Assembly: GCF_026000775.1 (NCBI RefSeq)
Contig: NZ_AP026830.1
Span: 2,368,149 to 2,432,148 of the forward strand
DNA: 64,000 bases
Source of the DNA: Vulcanisaeta souniana JCM 11219
GTDB lineage: Archaea; Thermoproteota; Thermoprotei; Thermoproteales; Thermocladiaceae
Direction: 5' to 3'
Shown: piece by piece, positions 26,575-35,296 of the stretch
Layout of the letters: the number at the start of each line of letters is the position of its first letter
Position numbering within the stretch: position 1 is the first letter of the stretch
Notes under the pieces: model-generated
What the model was told of the DNA's origin: nothing
The model's input: the letters and a program-made list of their open reading frames with translations, nothing else
Database searches by the model: none
Translations under genes and position numbers: made by a program

Positions 26575-28488
26575 TCATGGAGGTAAAACACTAATGATGT
26601 TGCTGGCGATCCCTGTAAGTCCAAGTTCCTCAACCGTCCTCCTCCTTGGGTAACCAGTACCTGGGTCCCAACCAAGGGTCTCCCAATACTGCTCCCTCAT
26701 CCTTTCCACATCCTCCTCAGTCAACTTAACACCGACAAGTGGCCCCTCTGGGAATGGTTCGAGAACCCTCCTTGGTAGCTTGAAGTCCTTCTTTGGGTTA
26801 ACGCCCTCCCTAACATTGAACAACTGCCTAAGCGTGTGTATTCTATGGCCGACCCTGAGTAGATCCTGCGGTGTATACTTTATACCAGTTACGGCATAGA
26901 TTATGTCTATGTATGGCAGAGTCCTATAGATTACTTGTGATGAGAATTGACAAAAGCCAAGTGAGTTCTCAACCTGTGTTGACATGGCTATTATCGCGGC
27001 TTTACGACCCTTATCGCCATAATCGTACTTGGGGGATGCCCCGAGGTCCATGCCTATGTCAAAAGGCGCCCAAAGCCTTTTACCACCCTCACCCCACCAA
27101 TGGACGCCACCTGCGGTGTGCCTGCCAGGTATTGGATCACCAGTGTATGTAATGGCCAGTCCAGGTAGGAACTGTGGGTGGTGTGACGGTAATTCCTGAC
27201 CGCCAACGTGTATTGCGTACTGCTCAGTGCCCTTGCCGATTATCTCGGCAGCCCTCTTAACGCCTTGACCAAGTATCTTACCAATACCCTCAGCATTGGC
27301 TATCAACTCCACTAGCTTAACCACAGCATCGGGATCGCCCCACTTGAGTGGGAATCCAATGTCTTTCTCGGTCAATATGCCCCTCTCGTAGAGTTCAAAG
27401 GCGAAGCCCACCGCGTTTGCCGTGGATATTGTGTCTAACCCATATAGATTGCATAGTTCACCAACATACACTACGGAATCCTGATCCGCATTTAATAGAG
27501 CTGGTCCGAATAATGAAGCCGTTTCGTACTCAAGCCTGTGCCCCATATCAACAAGGCCATACCTCGTGTTCCTCCTTATCCACGCGCCACAGGATACTGG
27601 GCAGCTGGCACACCCGTAAGGCTTAACGTTGTCCTTGATCACTGTATTCGTACCAAACTTCTCCAGGTTCTTGGTTCCGTAATCCCTAACCCCAATGCCA
27701 GCCCAGTTCTTAATTGGGGTGTCGCCGGATAATACGCTTGTATCAAGCGTGGATATTGTTCCATACTTATGCCAGATCTCGTAGGCCTTAGCCCTAGTTG
27801 TCCTTAAGGCGTCAAGCATCTCCTTAATCCTTTGCCTGAGCAGGTCTTTATCATGTATTACTGGTTTCTTGTCACCGACAGCCACTATTGCCTTTAACCT
27901 CTTACTACCCATCACTGCAGCGAGCCCAGACCTACCGTAGGCCCTACCATACTCATTAATAATAGCCGCAATTAATTGAAGCTTCTCGCCAGGCGGCCCA
28001 ATACTAACCACCTGGGCGCCCTTGTATCTACTCCTTAATTCATCCTCTGTTTCCCTGGTGTTCTTGCCCCATAGGTCCACGGCGCTCTCTATGTGTATCT
28101 CGCCATTATCTATAAGTATGTAGACGGGTTTCTCCGAGACACCGGTGACGAATATTGCATCTAGGCCTGCCTCCATTAATTTTGGCCCAAACCTACCGCC
28201 TGCGTTGGAATCCCCCCAACCACCTGTCAGTGGTGATTTGCCCACTGCCATTGACCTACCAGTCATTGAAATGCCACTGGCGTTTAGGAGCCCGGAAATC
28301 ATGCCCAGTATGTTGCCTGAGCCGAGTGGATCGACCCTAGGCTTCATGTGGGTATATAGGAACCAGGCGCCGAGACCGTAACCACCGAGGAAGTCCCTAT
28401 ATACATCTTCAGGTACTTGTATTTTCTTAACCTCACCTGTTGTGAGATCGACAAAGCCCACAATCCCATTGACACCCTTAATAGTCAC
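26575..28488 (-). CDS. Aldehyde ferredoxin oxidoreductase, tungsten family (copy 1)
   Basis: 637 residues from a GTG. Oxidises aldehydes to acids with ferredoxin, using tungstopterin and a [4Fe-4S] cluster. VDLTTGEV, DFLGGYGLGAWFLY and SPLTGGWGDSNAGGRFGPKLMEAGLDAIFVTG are the pterin domain; the cluster cysteines lie in YGCASCPVSCGAW and LGFCQFSS. Adjacent and divergent to a 2-oxoacid:ferredoxin oxidoreductase subunit, and near sugar-oxidising genes, so glyceraldehyde or another sugar-derived aldehyde is a reasonable substrate guess. Confidence 0.9.
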   Translation of the reverse strand: MTIKGVNGIVGFVDLTTGEVKKIQVPEDVYRDFLGGYGLGAWFLYTHMKPRVDPLGSGNILGMISGLLNASGISMTGRSMAVGKSPLTGGWGDSNAGGRFGPKLMEAGLDAIFVTGVSEKPVYILIDNGEIHIESAVDLWGKNTRETEDELRSRYKGAQVVSIGPPGEKLQLIAAIINEYGRAYGRSGLAAVMGSKRLKAIVAVGDKKPVIHDKDLLRQRIKEMLDALRTTRAKAYEIWHKYGTISTLDTSVLSGDTPIKNWAGIGVRDYGTKNLEKFGTNTVIKDNVKPYGCASCPVSCGAWIRRNTRYGLVDMGHRLEYETASLFGPALLNADQDSVVYVGELCNLYGLDTISTANAVGFAFELYERGILTEKDIGFPLKWGDPDAVVKLVELIANAEGIGKILGQGVKRAAEIIGKGTEQYAIHVGGQELPSHHPQFLPGLAITYTGDPIPGRHTAGGVHWWGEGGKRLWAPFDIGMDLGASPKYDYGDKGRKAAIIAMSTQVENSLGFCQFSSQVIYRTLPYIDIIYAVTGIKYTPQDLLRVGHRIHTLRQLFNVREGVNPKKDFKLPRRVLEPFPEGPLVGVKLTEEDVERMREQYWETLGWDPGTGYPRRRTVEELGLTGIASNIISVLPP

Positions 28489-28638
28489 AGTATTAGCAGG
28501 AAATGGTCTTTTTTAAAGATTAGCCATAGAGAATTTCTGGTGGCATTTGCTTAGTGATCGAGGCAGTTTGCATGTAAGGAATCTTTACCCACTGGTAATG
28601 CTTGTTCCTTAGTCTATAGAAATTAATTCCATTTATTG

Positions 28639-28652
28639 TAATGCATGCATTA
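28639..28652. promoter_or_regulatory. Perfect 14-bp palindrome in AOR/OFOR divergent region
   Basis: TAATGCATGCATTA is a perfect inverted repeat. It lies in the 257-bp gap between the divergent aldehyde oxidoreductase and 2-oxoacid oxidoreductase genes, about 95 bp before the latter's ATG. With the palindrome at 28656 (centres 17 bp apart) it looks like a tandem operator. Confidence 0.45.
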
Positions 28653-28655
28653 AAT

Positions 28656-28669
28656 GTTAATCGATTAAC
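28656..28669. promoter_or_regulatory. Second perfect 14-bp palindrome in the same region
   Basis: GTTAATCGATTAAC is a perfect inverted repeat 3 bp after the first palindrome and just ahead of the AT-rich core promoter (TATAAGTATATTTATG onward). Likely binding site for a dimeric regulator; identity unknown. Confidence 0.45.
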
Positions 28670-28745
28670 CATATAAGTATATTTATGTATTTTCTTATAT
28701 TTATTACGTAATCCTTAATCCTGGCTTGTTAATATCTCTTCTACA

Positions 28746-30719
28746 ATGGGAGAAGAGTTAATAAATAGGTCTGAAAAGCTTGGTATAATGCCTACCGACA
28801 TAATGTGGGTTGTTGGTGGACCACAGGGTGGCGGCATCGATACTGGTGCCAGCGTCTTTATGAGAACCGTGGCCAGGGCCGGTTACTACGTAATTGGAGA
28901 CAGGGAGTACTTCTCAAACATTAAGGGTAGACACAGTTATTTCATGGTTAGGGTTAGTGACGAGCCTAGGGGAGGTCTACTAAGCGCAATAGATGTCTTA
29001 GTAGCCCTTGACGCAGAGTCAGTGTTTACGCACTTCCAGGACATTAAACGTGGCGGTTACCTAATAGTCGATACATCAACCTTCAACACAAAGCTTGAGC
29101 AGATCCAATACATGGAGGATGAATTCAAGGAGAGACTCAGGGAATTCTTCAGTAAGTCCGGTATCGAACCTACTGTTAAGGGAGTAATCGATTATTTAAA
29201 GAATAATGGTGTTAACATCATAACAATGCACTACGCCGATCTACTCCAGGATGTCAAGAAGAAGCTTCATGACATAGACCTACCGTCGCTAATTGGCAGA
29301 TACTCAAACGTTGTAATGACAGCATATTCAACTGCCATAATGGGCCTACCCATTGATTACGTGTTTAAGGGCCTAGAGGACGTATTCACTGGCAGAAGAG
29401 GCAAATTGCTTGAGTATAATAAGGCCATTGTCGAGATCGTGTATGAGTATGCAAAACCCCTCAAGTCAAGTATAACCTTACCACCGATAAAGAGGGATAC
29501 AAGGGCTATAATTGTTAACGGCAATGAGGCCGTGGCAATAGGCAAGATACTTGGCGGACTCAGGTTCCAGACCTACTACCCAATAACGCCCGCAGCCGAC
29601 GAATCATTCTTCATAGAGGCCCACAATATTATTAGCCTTGATCCAGCTACCGAGGAGGCCAAGGCCCTGGAGAAGGCCGGCATAGTGGTTGTTCAGACCG
29701 AGGACGAGATATCAGCAATAAACATGGCAATAGGCGCCGGGATAGCCGGCGCCAGGGCCGCAACGGCAACGTCAGGGCCTGGACTGAGCCTGATGGTTGA
29801 GGGTACGGGCTTTGCCGGGATGAATGAGATCCCAGTTGTAATAACGCATTATCAGAGGGCTGGACCAAGCACTGGCATGGCTACAAGGAACAGTCAATCT
29901 GACCTAAGGTTCGTAATGCACATGGGGCATGGCGAATTCCCAAGGATAGTAATAGCCTCAGGCGACCACAGGGAGGCCGTTGAGGACGCATTCAAGGCCC
30001 TTAACTGGGCCGAGAAGTACCAAATACCAGTCATACACTTAGTGGATAAGGCATTAGCGAACTCCTACTCAATGGTTGTTTGGGACCTTGATAAGAAGTC
30101 GCTGAAGATTGATAGGGGATTGATAGTGACAAATAATGACAATGACTATAAGAGGTTCAAGTTAACAAAGAACGGCGTATCACCAAGGTCAATACCTGGA
30201 CCAGGGCCGATATTCTGGCTAACAGGCGATGAGCATGATGAGCACGGACATATAACAGAGGACCCAGTCACTAGGATGGATATGTATGAAAAGAGGATGA
30301 AGAAGCTTGAATTAGCAGATAAGGAGATACCAATTACAGATAAGGCTAAGCTTTATGGCCCAGAGAATGCAGACATTACCTTAATTGGCTGGGGTTCAAC
30401 CAAAGGCGTTATTTTAGATGCCATGAATATGTTAGGCAAGGAGGGTTACAGGGTTAATTTCCTGCAGCTTAAGATGTTCATACCATTCCCAAGCGAGTTT
30501 GTGAGGAATGTACTGAGCAAGAACCAGTTGATAATTGATATCGAGTCGAATTATGAAGCGCAGGCAGCAAGTGTGATTAGGGAGAAGACGGGTATCGAGA
30601 TTAGGCATAAGGTTGTTAAGGTTACGGGGAGGCCCATATTTGTTGATGAGGTTTACGAGGCAGTCAAGAAAATATTGAAGGATAAGGACGAGAAGATAAT
30701 ACTAATGAAAGGGCCCTAA
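28746..30719 (+). CDS. 2-oxoacid:ferredoxin oxidoreductase, fused gamma-alpha subunit
   Basis: 657 residues. The N-terminal gamma domain (about 15-200) starts MWVVGGPQGGGIDTGASVF; the alpha domain follows with the YPITPAADESFF motif, TATSGPGLSLMVEGTGFAGMNEIP, RAGPSTGMATRNSQSDLRF and a C-terminal transketolase-like domain. Same architecture as Sulfolobus OFOR alpha. Decarboxylates pyruvate or 2-oxoglutarate to the acyl-CoA with ferredoxin. The ThDP-binding beta subunit, usually the next gene, is absent: a sugar dehydrogenase follows 68 bp later. Confidence 0.9.
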   Translation: MGEELINRSEKLGIMPTDIMWVVGGPQGGGIDTGASVFMRTVARAGYYVIGDREYFSNIKGRHSYFMVRVSDEPRGGLLSAIDVLVALDAESVFTHFQDIKRGGYLIVDTSTFNTKLEQIQYMEDEFKERLREFFSKSGIEPTVKGVIDYLKNNGVNIITMHYADLLQDVKKKLHDIDLPSLIGRYSNVVMTAYSTAIMGLPIDYVFKGLEDVFTGRRGKLLEYNKAIVEIVYEYAKPLKSSITLPPIKRDTRAIIVNGNEAVAIGKILGGLRFQTYYPITPAADESFFIEAHNIISLDPATEEAKALEKAGIVVVQTEDEISAINMAIGAGIAGARAATATSGPGLSLMVEGTGFAGMNEIPVVITHYQRAGPSTGMATRNSQSDLRFVMHMGHGEFPRIVIASGDHREAVEDAFKALNWAEKYQIPVIHLVDKALANSYSMVVWDLDKKSLKIDRGLIVTNNDNDYKRFKLTKNGVSPRSIPGPGPIFWLTGDEHDEHGHITEDPVTRMDMYEKRMKKLELADKEIPITDKAKLYGPENADITLIGWGSTKGVILDAMNMLGKEGYRVNFLQLKMFIPFPSEFVRNVLSKNQLIIDIESNYEAQAASVIREKTGIEIRHKVVKVTGRPIFVDEVYEAVKKILKDKDEKIILMKGP

Positions 30720-30787
30720 TCATTTAAATTGCTGTTAATGGAACTCCCATTCTAAAACAATTTATACCAGCACTCTGAGTATACTAC

Positions 30788-31834
30788 GTGAAGGCAGTTA
30801 CAGTTATACCGGGTATACCAGAATCACTGAGGTTAATGGATATTCCTAAACCAAACCTTGGTAAGGGGCAAACCCTACTTAAGCCAATCAGGGTTGGTGT
30901 TTGCGGAACCGATAAGGAGATAATTGAGGGCAGGTATGGCAAGGCACCCGAGGGCAGTCAATACCTAATTCTTGGTCATGAGGCTGTTGCTGAGGTTGTG
31001 GAGCTTGGTGATGGTGTTGATAATGTGAGTGTTGGCGACATTGTCATACCAACAGTAAGGAGACCACTTAATTGCGACTTGCCAGTGGACTTTTGCCCAA
31101 TCAATCATTACCTGGAGCATGGGATTTGGGGATTGCATGGTCATGCCGCTGAATACTCGGTGACGGATGCCAAGTACCTGGTTAGGGTGCCTAAGGAGGC
31201 CATAGACGTCGCCGTACTCACCGAACCCCTAAGCATCGTCGAGAAAGGCATTGACCTAGCAATAAAACTTGGACAAGCAAGGTTTGATTGGAAGCCGAGG
31301 ACTGCATTAATACTTGGTGCTGGGCCTGTGGGTTTATTGGCCACCATGACTCTGAGGTTGCTGGGTCTAAGTACCGTAACTACAGCGACTAGACCACTGG
31401 ATAGTCTAAAGGCGAGGCTCGTTAAGGAACTGGGTGGTACATACGTAGACTCAGCGGTTGAACAGATAACTGGAGAGTTCGACATAGTAATTGAAGCCAC
31501 GGGATCACCACAGGTAATTAATGATGGATTAAAACACATGGCGCCGAACGGCATATACGTACTGCTTGGTGTATATCCTAGTGGCGGTTCTCTGAGCAAC
31601 CTCGGAGAGTTAATGACGAATGTCGTGCTTAATAATAAGGTTATTGTTGGCTCTGTAAACGCGGGGATCAAGCACTTCGAGATGGCTCTGGATCACTTGA
31701 AGAGGGCTAAGGAGGAGCTCAATAATTGGCCTGCTAAGTTAATAACAAAGAGGGCGAACCTTAATAATTACCAAGAGGCATACACCTGGACCCACGATGA
31801 TATAAAGACTGTACTAGAGATAACCCCTTTATAA
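30788..31834 (+). CDS. Zinc-dependent sugar (glucose 1-) dehydrogenase, MDR family, paralogue 2
   Basis: 348 residues from a GTG with TATA-like CAATTTATACC at 30758-30768. Same motifs as the copy at 8322: VGVCGTDKEIIEGRYG, GHEAVAEVVELG, GAGPVGLLATMTLR, ATRP. Placement beside an enolase-superfamily aldonate dehydratase points to the first step of the non-phosphorylative Entner-Doudoroff pathway. 30963-31066 and 31163-31287 are identical at every base to paralogue 1, synonymous sites included, while the intervening 96 bp differ and contain an indel. Confidence 0.87.
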   Translation: MKAVTVIPGIPESLRLMDIPKPNLGKGQTLLKPIRVGVCGTDKEIIEGRYGKAPEGSQYLILGHEAVAEVVELGDGVDNVSVGDIVIPTVRRPLNCDLPVDFCPINHYLEHGIWGLHGHAAEYSVTDAKYLVRVPKEAIDVAVLTEPLSIVEKGIDLAIKLGQARFDWKPRTALILGAGPVGLLATMTLRLLGLSTVTTATRPLDSLKARLVKELGGTYVDSAVEQITGEFDIVIEATGSPQVINDGLKHMAPNGIYVLLGVYPSGGSLSNLGELMTNVVLNNKVIVGSVNAGIKHFEMALDHLKRAKEELNNWPAKLITKRANLNNYQEAYTWTHDDIKTVLEITPL

Positions 31835-31944
31835 AACTATGATGATCCACAACCCAGGTAATTACTTATGACTAAGCTGTCATATGTAATCACCACCAGC
31901 TCTAGATCCAAAGAATACGATAGTACTCTTAGGAATCTCCTGAA

Positions 31945-32160
31945 TTAACCTTCATGTACTCCCTGCAACTTATCACCATCCTCAACGTACCTAGCCAGAG
32001 TCCTTAGAAACTGACCCAATGAATCCGATGAGCCTCCTTACATACCCTATACACCTAACTGCGGTATCCTCATTATAAACCCATGGCTTCCCACCAAGAT
32101 AACGAGACAGGGCATGCTCACCACTTAATGTCTGACTCCTTGAAGGATGTGGGTTAATAT
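31945..32160 (-). pseudogene. HEPN-domain gene relic
   Basis: The 384-bp gap 31835-32218 holds no intact gene. On the minus strand one frame reads SGEHALSRYLGGKPWVYN, then EDTAVRCIGYVRRLIGFIGS before a stop, followed in another frame by LARYVEDGDKLQGVHEG and a stop. The pattern SRY..GGKPW.YN.EDA....Y..RLI.FI resembles the C-terminal part of HEPN proteins, usually partners of MNT nucleotidyltransferases. A stop and a frameshift disrupt it and the N-terminal part is missing. Confidence 0.4.
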
Positions 32161-32218
32161 AATAATAAGTAAGAATAATAAGTTATAAGGATTTTTATAG
32201 ATATATCATGGGGTTTGT

Positions 32219-33367
32219 ATGAGGATAACCGACGTCACCACATATGTGGTTAAGGCCTATGTTGGTAAGCCCGTCACAGGTTTCAGGGGATTCTATGAGG
32301 ATGTTGCTTCGAGGATTAGTCATGGCTTTACCGCGGTTTACGTTAAAATAACGACTGATGAGGGATTGATTGGCTGGGGTGAAGCAATAGCCAGGGAAGC
32401 CCCTGAGGCAGCGGCCGCAGTTATTAATAGTTTATTCAAACCAATGCTCATTGGCAAAGATCCGCTGGATAACGAAGTTCTTTGGGAACAACTATTCTCC
32501 GCAATGAGGATCCGCGGGCATTACGCTGGTTATTACGTAGAAGCCTTATCTGGGGTCGACTTAGCCCTATGGGATATCAAGGGTAAATACTTTGGGAGAC
32601 CCGTGTATAAGCTACTTGGCGGTGCATTTAGGGATAGGGTTAAGGCCTATGCATCATCTGTGCTCTTCATGAACCCTGAGGATACCGTTAAAGAGATTGA
32701 GAGATTAGTCCAGGAGGGGTTTAGATACGTTAAGATTAAGATTGGTAGAGGCTATGACATGGACAAGGCCGTGATTAAGGCTATAAGGGACTCGCTGGGT
32801 AATGAGGTTGAAATCATGGTTGACGCTAACACGGCCTATAATGTGTCTACTGCCGTTAAGGTCGGTAGGATGCTCGAGAAGTACGACGTACTTTGGTTCG
32901 AGGAGCCTGTACCACCTGACAATATTGAGGCTTACTCAAGGATTGCGAAGGCCCTTGATGTACCGATAGCCGCCGCCGAGACACTATTTACCAAGTATCA
33001 GTGGCTTGAGTTCATGATTAAGGAGGCCGTAGACATAGTAATGCCAGACATAGCCAGGGTCGGCGGTATAACGGAGGCCATGAGGATTGCAGCACTGGCC
33101 GACGCCTTCGGCATACCCATGACATTCCACGTAGGCCTATCTGGAGCTGCCTGTAGGGCTGCAACACTCCAGTTCATAGCATCACTACCAAGCCACATAA
33201 CCTTCACACCAACCTATGAATACTACTACATTGAGAAGAATCCGTTAGCTTACGAGGTAGTTAACGGAACGTTTGAGATATTCAAGAAAGATGACGTAGA
33301 GGTACCTGGCAAGCCAGGTTTAGGTATTGAGCTAAACGAGGAGAAATTAAGAGGATATGTTTCCTGA
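32219..33367 (+). CDS. Enolase-superfamily sugar-acid dehydratase (gluconate/galactonate dehydratase-like)
   Basis: 382 residues, mandelate racemase subgroup. Catalytic K172-x-K174 (YVKIKIGRG), metal ligands D202 (VDANTA), E228 (WFEEPVPP), E254 (AAAETLF), and a late His in MTFHVGLSG. Would dehydrate an aldonate to the 2-keto-3-deoxy acid. Downstream of the sugar dehydrogenase, it supplies the second step of the non-phosphorylative ED route. TATA-like TTTTTATAG at 32190-32198 ends about 20 bp before the ATG. Confidence 0.82.
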   Translation: MRITDVTTYVVKAYVGKPVTGFRGFYEDVASRISHGFTAVYVKITTDEGLIGWGEAIAREAPEAAAAVINSLFKPMLIGKDPLDNEVLWEQLFSAMRIRGHYAGYYVEALSGVDLALWDIKGKYFGRPVYKLLGGAFRDRVKAYASSVLFMNPEDTVKEIERLVQEGFRYVKIKIGRGYDMDKAVIKAIRDSLGNEVEIMVDANTAYNVSTAVKVGRMLEKYDVLWFEEPVPPDNIEAYSRIAKALDVPIAAAETLFTKYQWLEFMIKEAVDIVMPDIARVGGITEAMRIAALADAFGIPMTFHVGLSGAACRAATLQFIASLPSHITFTPTYEYYYIEKNPLAYEVVNGTFEIFKKDDVEVPGKPGLGIELNEEKLRGYVS

Positions 33368-33414
33368 GAAGCTAAGCGTTGACTTAATTTTGATAAGTTC
33401 GGTAAAACATTATT

Positions 33415-33768
33415 TTATTTATCGTTATTTGGTAGTTTTTTCATTATTTCATCTATTACCTCCTGCCTAGACCTTCCCTGGGTATTTATATTAAGGGCCT
33501 TGGCTATCCTGAGTAGGTCTGGGTCTATTGCCTCGTTTATTGTCTTTTTTATATCCAAGGTGGCATTGTTTATTGATACCTTTGTCTCATTAATAGGCTC
33601 ATTAACTTCTCTCATGAAGTCCTCCATGGACCTCCTGGCCCAGTTATACCACCTACCCAACTCCCTGGCAATCCTTGGTAGTGCCTCTGGTTTCCAGGCG
33701 ATTAGGATTAGTAGGAATAGGAAGATCAATAGGCCTGTTTGACCGTCGAGGATTAGGTAGACATGCAT
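33415..33768 (-). CDS. TatA/B-like twin-arginine translocase component
   Basis: 117 residues: short extracytoplasmic N-terminus, one membrane helix (about 10-26, GLLIFLFLLILIAW), the Pro-containing hinge KPEALPRIARELGRWYNWARRS and an amphipathic helix. The C-terminus carries the motif DLLRIAKALNINTQGRSRQE plus EVIDEIMKKL, which also occurs twice in the neighbouring TatA. The GP hinge of TatA is replaced by KPE, favouring a TatB-like role. Last gene of the tatC-tatA operon. Confidence 0.75.
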   Translation of the reverse strand: MHVYLILDGQTGLLIFLFLLILIAWKPEALPRIARELGRWYNWARRSMEDFMREVNEPINETKVSINNATLDIKKTINEAIDPDLLRIAKALNINTQGRSRQEVIDEIMKKLPNNDK

Positions 33769-33789
33769 TTTTGAGTCCCTTGTTGAATT

Positions 33790-34188
33790 TCACTTATTAC
33801 TCATCCTCCAATTAATCTCCTTAATCAAATCCTCCTCACTCTTACCCCTGGTATCAATACCCAGTTTTTCAGCGATCTCAAGAACCTTGGGATCAACACT
33901 GGCCTTTGTGGTTGCAGGCCCATTCCTCTGCTGACCAAGGGCCTTATTAATCTCCGCAAGCAACTCATCCCTACTCTTCCCACTTGGGTCAATACCAAGC
34001 TTCTTGGCAACCTCAATGAGCTCAGGCTCCGGCTCACTCTCAGCGGCACCACGCCTAAACTCCCTAATGGACTGACCAAGGCTCCTGGCCAACTGGGGAA
34101 TCTTACTCGGCCCCCAAATAACGAGGACAATAAAAGCTATAATAATCAAAACCAAAGTCTGAGTATCAATAAACAACAACACACTCAT
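33790..34188 (-). CDS. tatA: TatA twin-arginine translocase subunit with duplicated C-terminal motif
   Basis: 132 residues. Membrane helix at about 8-25 (TQTLVLIIIAFIVLVIWG), GPSKIPQLARSLGQSIREFRRGA is the classic TatA hinge and amphipathic helix. The tail has two copies of a roughly 28-residue unit: ELIEVAKKLGIDPSGKSRDE... and KVLEIAEKLGIDTRGKSEED..., each ending in a E(I)NK/W helix. The unit resembles SAP-like helix-extended-loop-helix motifs. Forms the translocation assembly with TatC for folded, often cofactor-bearing proteins. Confidence 0.87.
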   Translation of the reverse strand: MSVLLFIDTQTLVLIIIAFIVLVIWGPSKIPQLARSLGQSIREFRRGAAESEPEPELIEVAKKLGIDPSGKSRDELLAEINKALGQQRNGPATTKASVDPKVLEIAEKLGIDTRGKSEEDLIKEINWRMSNK

Positions 34189-34241
34189 CGTAAATAAAGC
34201 AATAACTATGCCTTATAAAGTTTTCTCATAATCAAGGATAA

Positions 34242-35132
34242 TTAAATTTGTACCTGCCTTTGTTTGTATATGTTTTTGCTCCATAGGTATCCTGTTTCGA
34301 ATAGTGCTATGAACATTATGAACCATAGTAGTGTGCTCACCAGTGTTGGGTCTGGGTTTATTATGGATATGGCTACGAGGACCCCGAAGTAAATGTAGGG
34401 CCTATTCCTTGAGAGTGCATCGGGTGTTATAAAGCCCACCCGGGTGAGTAGGGCCATTGCCACGGGTGTTTCAAAGAGGAAGCCCGCGAAGAATAGTGTC
34501 GCTATTAAGGTGTCCAGAAAACCACTTGTGGTGAGTAGGTGCACAAAACCGAACAGGCAGCTCCAGAATAGGCTTATCCTTAGGAAGGCTGGGAATACGA
34601 AGTAATAACCAATGAACGCGCCTAAGTAGAATAATACCATGGCTATCCAGACATAAGTCCTAACAGCCCTTAACTCATGGGGGTAAAGGGCTGGTTTAAC
34701 ATATTGGTAGACTTCATAGACTAGTACGGGTATTGTCACGAGGAGTGCTATGACCATACTGAGTTCGACGCTGAAGACGAAGGGGCCGAGCACCGTGGTC
34801 GATATTATGCCTATGGGTTGTGTGGAATTACCAACAATGTAATTGCTGGAGCAGGTTATGGATTTAGCTGAGGAGATGACTTGGTTGAATACGTAATGCC
34901 TGAACACAAAGGCTATTATTGGGTTATACTCCATGGTGAAGAAGCCAATGGCCACCTGGGCAATGTTGTGACCATGAACACTAGGCATGGGTAGCCAAAG
35001 GGCCACAAAGACTATTGCGAAGACCAACAAAGCCCTCCTAAGCCTAACCCCAAGCTCACGAACATGCTCCCAAAAAGGCAACTCCCTATCAAAAGGCGGC
35101 CTATCCTCGTAGTCATTATTAGAATTGCTCAC
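34242..35132 (-). CDS. tatC: TatC twin-arginine translocase subunit
   Basis: 296 residues with six hydrophobic segments. ELPFWEHVRELGVRLRRALL is the conserved N-terminal cytoplasmic segment that binds the twin-arginine signal; FVFPAFLRISLF and the FETPVAMALLTRVGFITPD loop are typical. The loop after the first helix is long (about residues 50-105, with one Cys) compared with bacterial TatC. First gene of tatC-tatA-tatB-like. Confidence 0.92.
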   Translation of the reverse strand: MSNSNNDYEDRPPFDRELPFWEHVRELGVRLRRALLVFAIVFVALWLPMPSVHGHNIAQVAIGFFTMEYNPIIAFVFRHYVFNQVISSAKSITCSSNYIVGNSTQPIGIISTTVLGPFVFSVELSMVIALLVTIPVLVYEVYQYVKPALYPHELRAVRTYVWIAMVLFYLGAFIGYYFVFPAFLRISLFWSCLFGFVHLLTTSGFLDTLIATLFFAGFLFETPVAMALLTRVGFITPDALSRNRPYIYFGVLVAISIINPDPTLVSTLLWFIMFIALFETGYLWSKNIYKQRQVQI

Positions 35133-35296
35133 GAGAAATATAATAATTACTAGAATTAAAAAGTGATCTCACTATACACAAGGTTCAATTAAGAGGATCT
35201 ATGCAAAGCTTGCTACAAAGATCTTTTGTTAATATCATATGAATCAATGGGTATTGCATTTAAATAATTGCCTCAGGCTCTATTTAGTACTGTGCC

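Noticed and set aside
31141..31671. 176-codon minus-strand open frame
   Set aside because: Antisense shadow of the sugar dehydrogenase; a similar shadow appears in the paralogue because of shared sequence.
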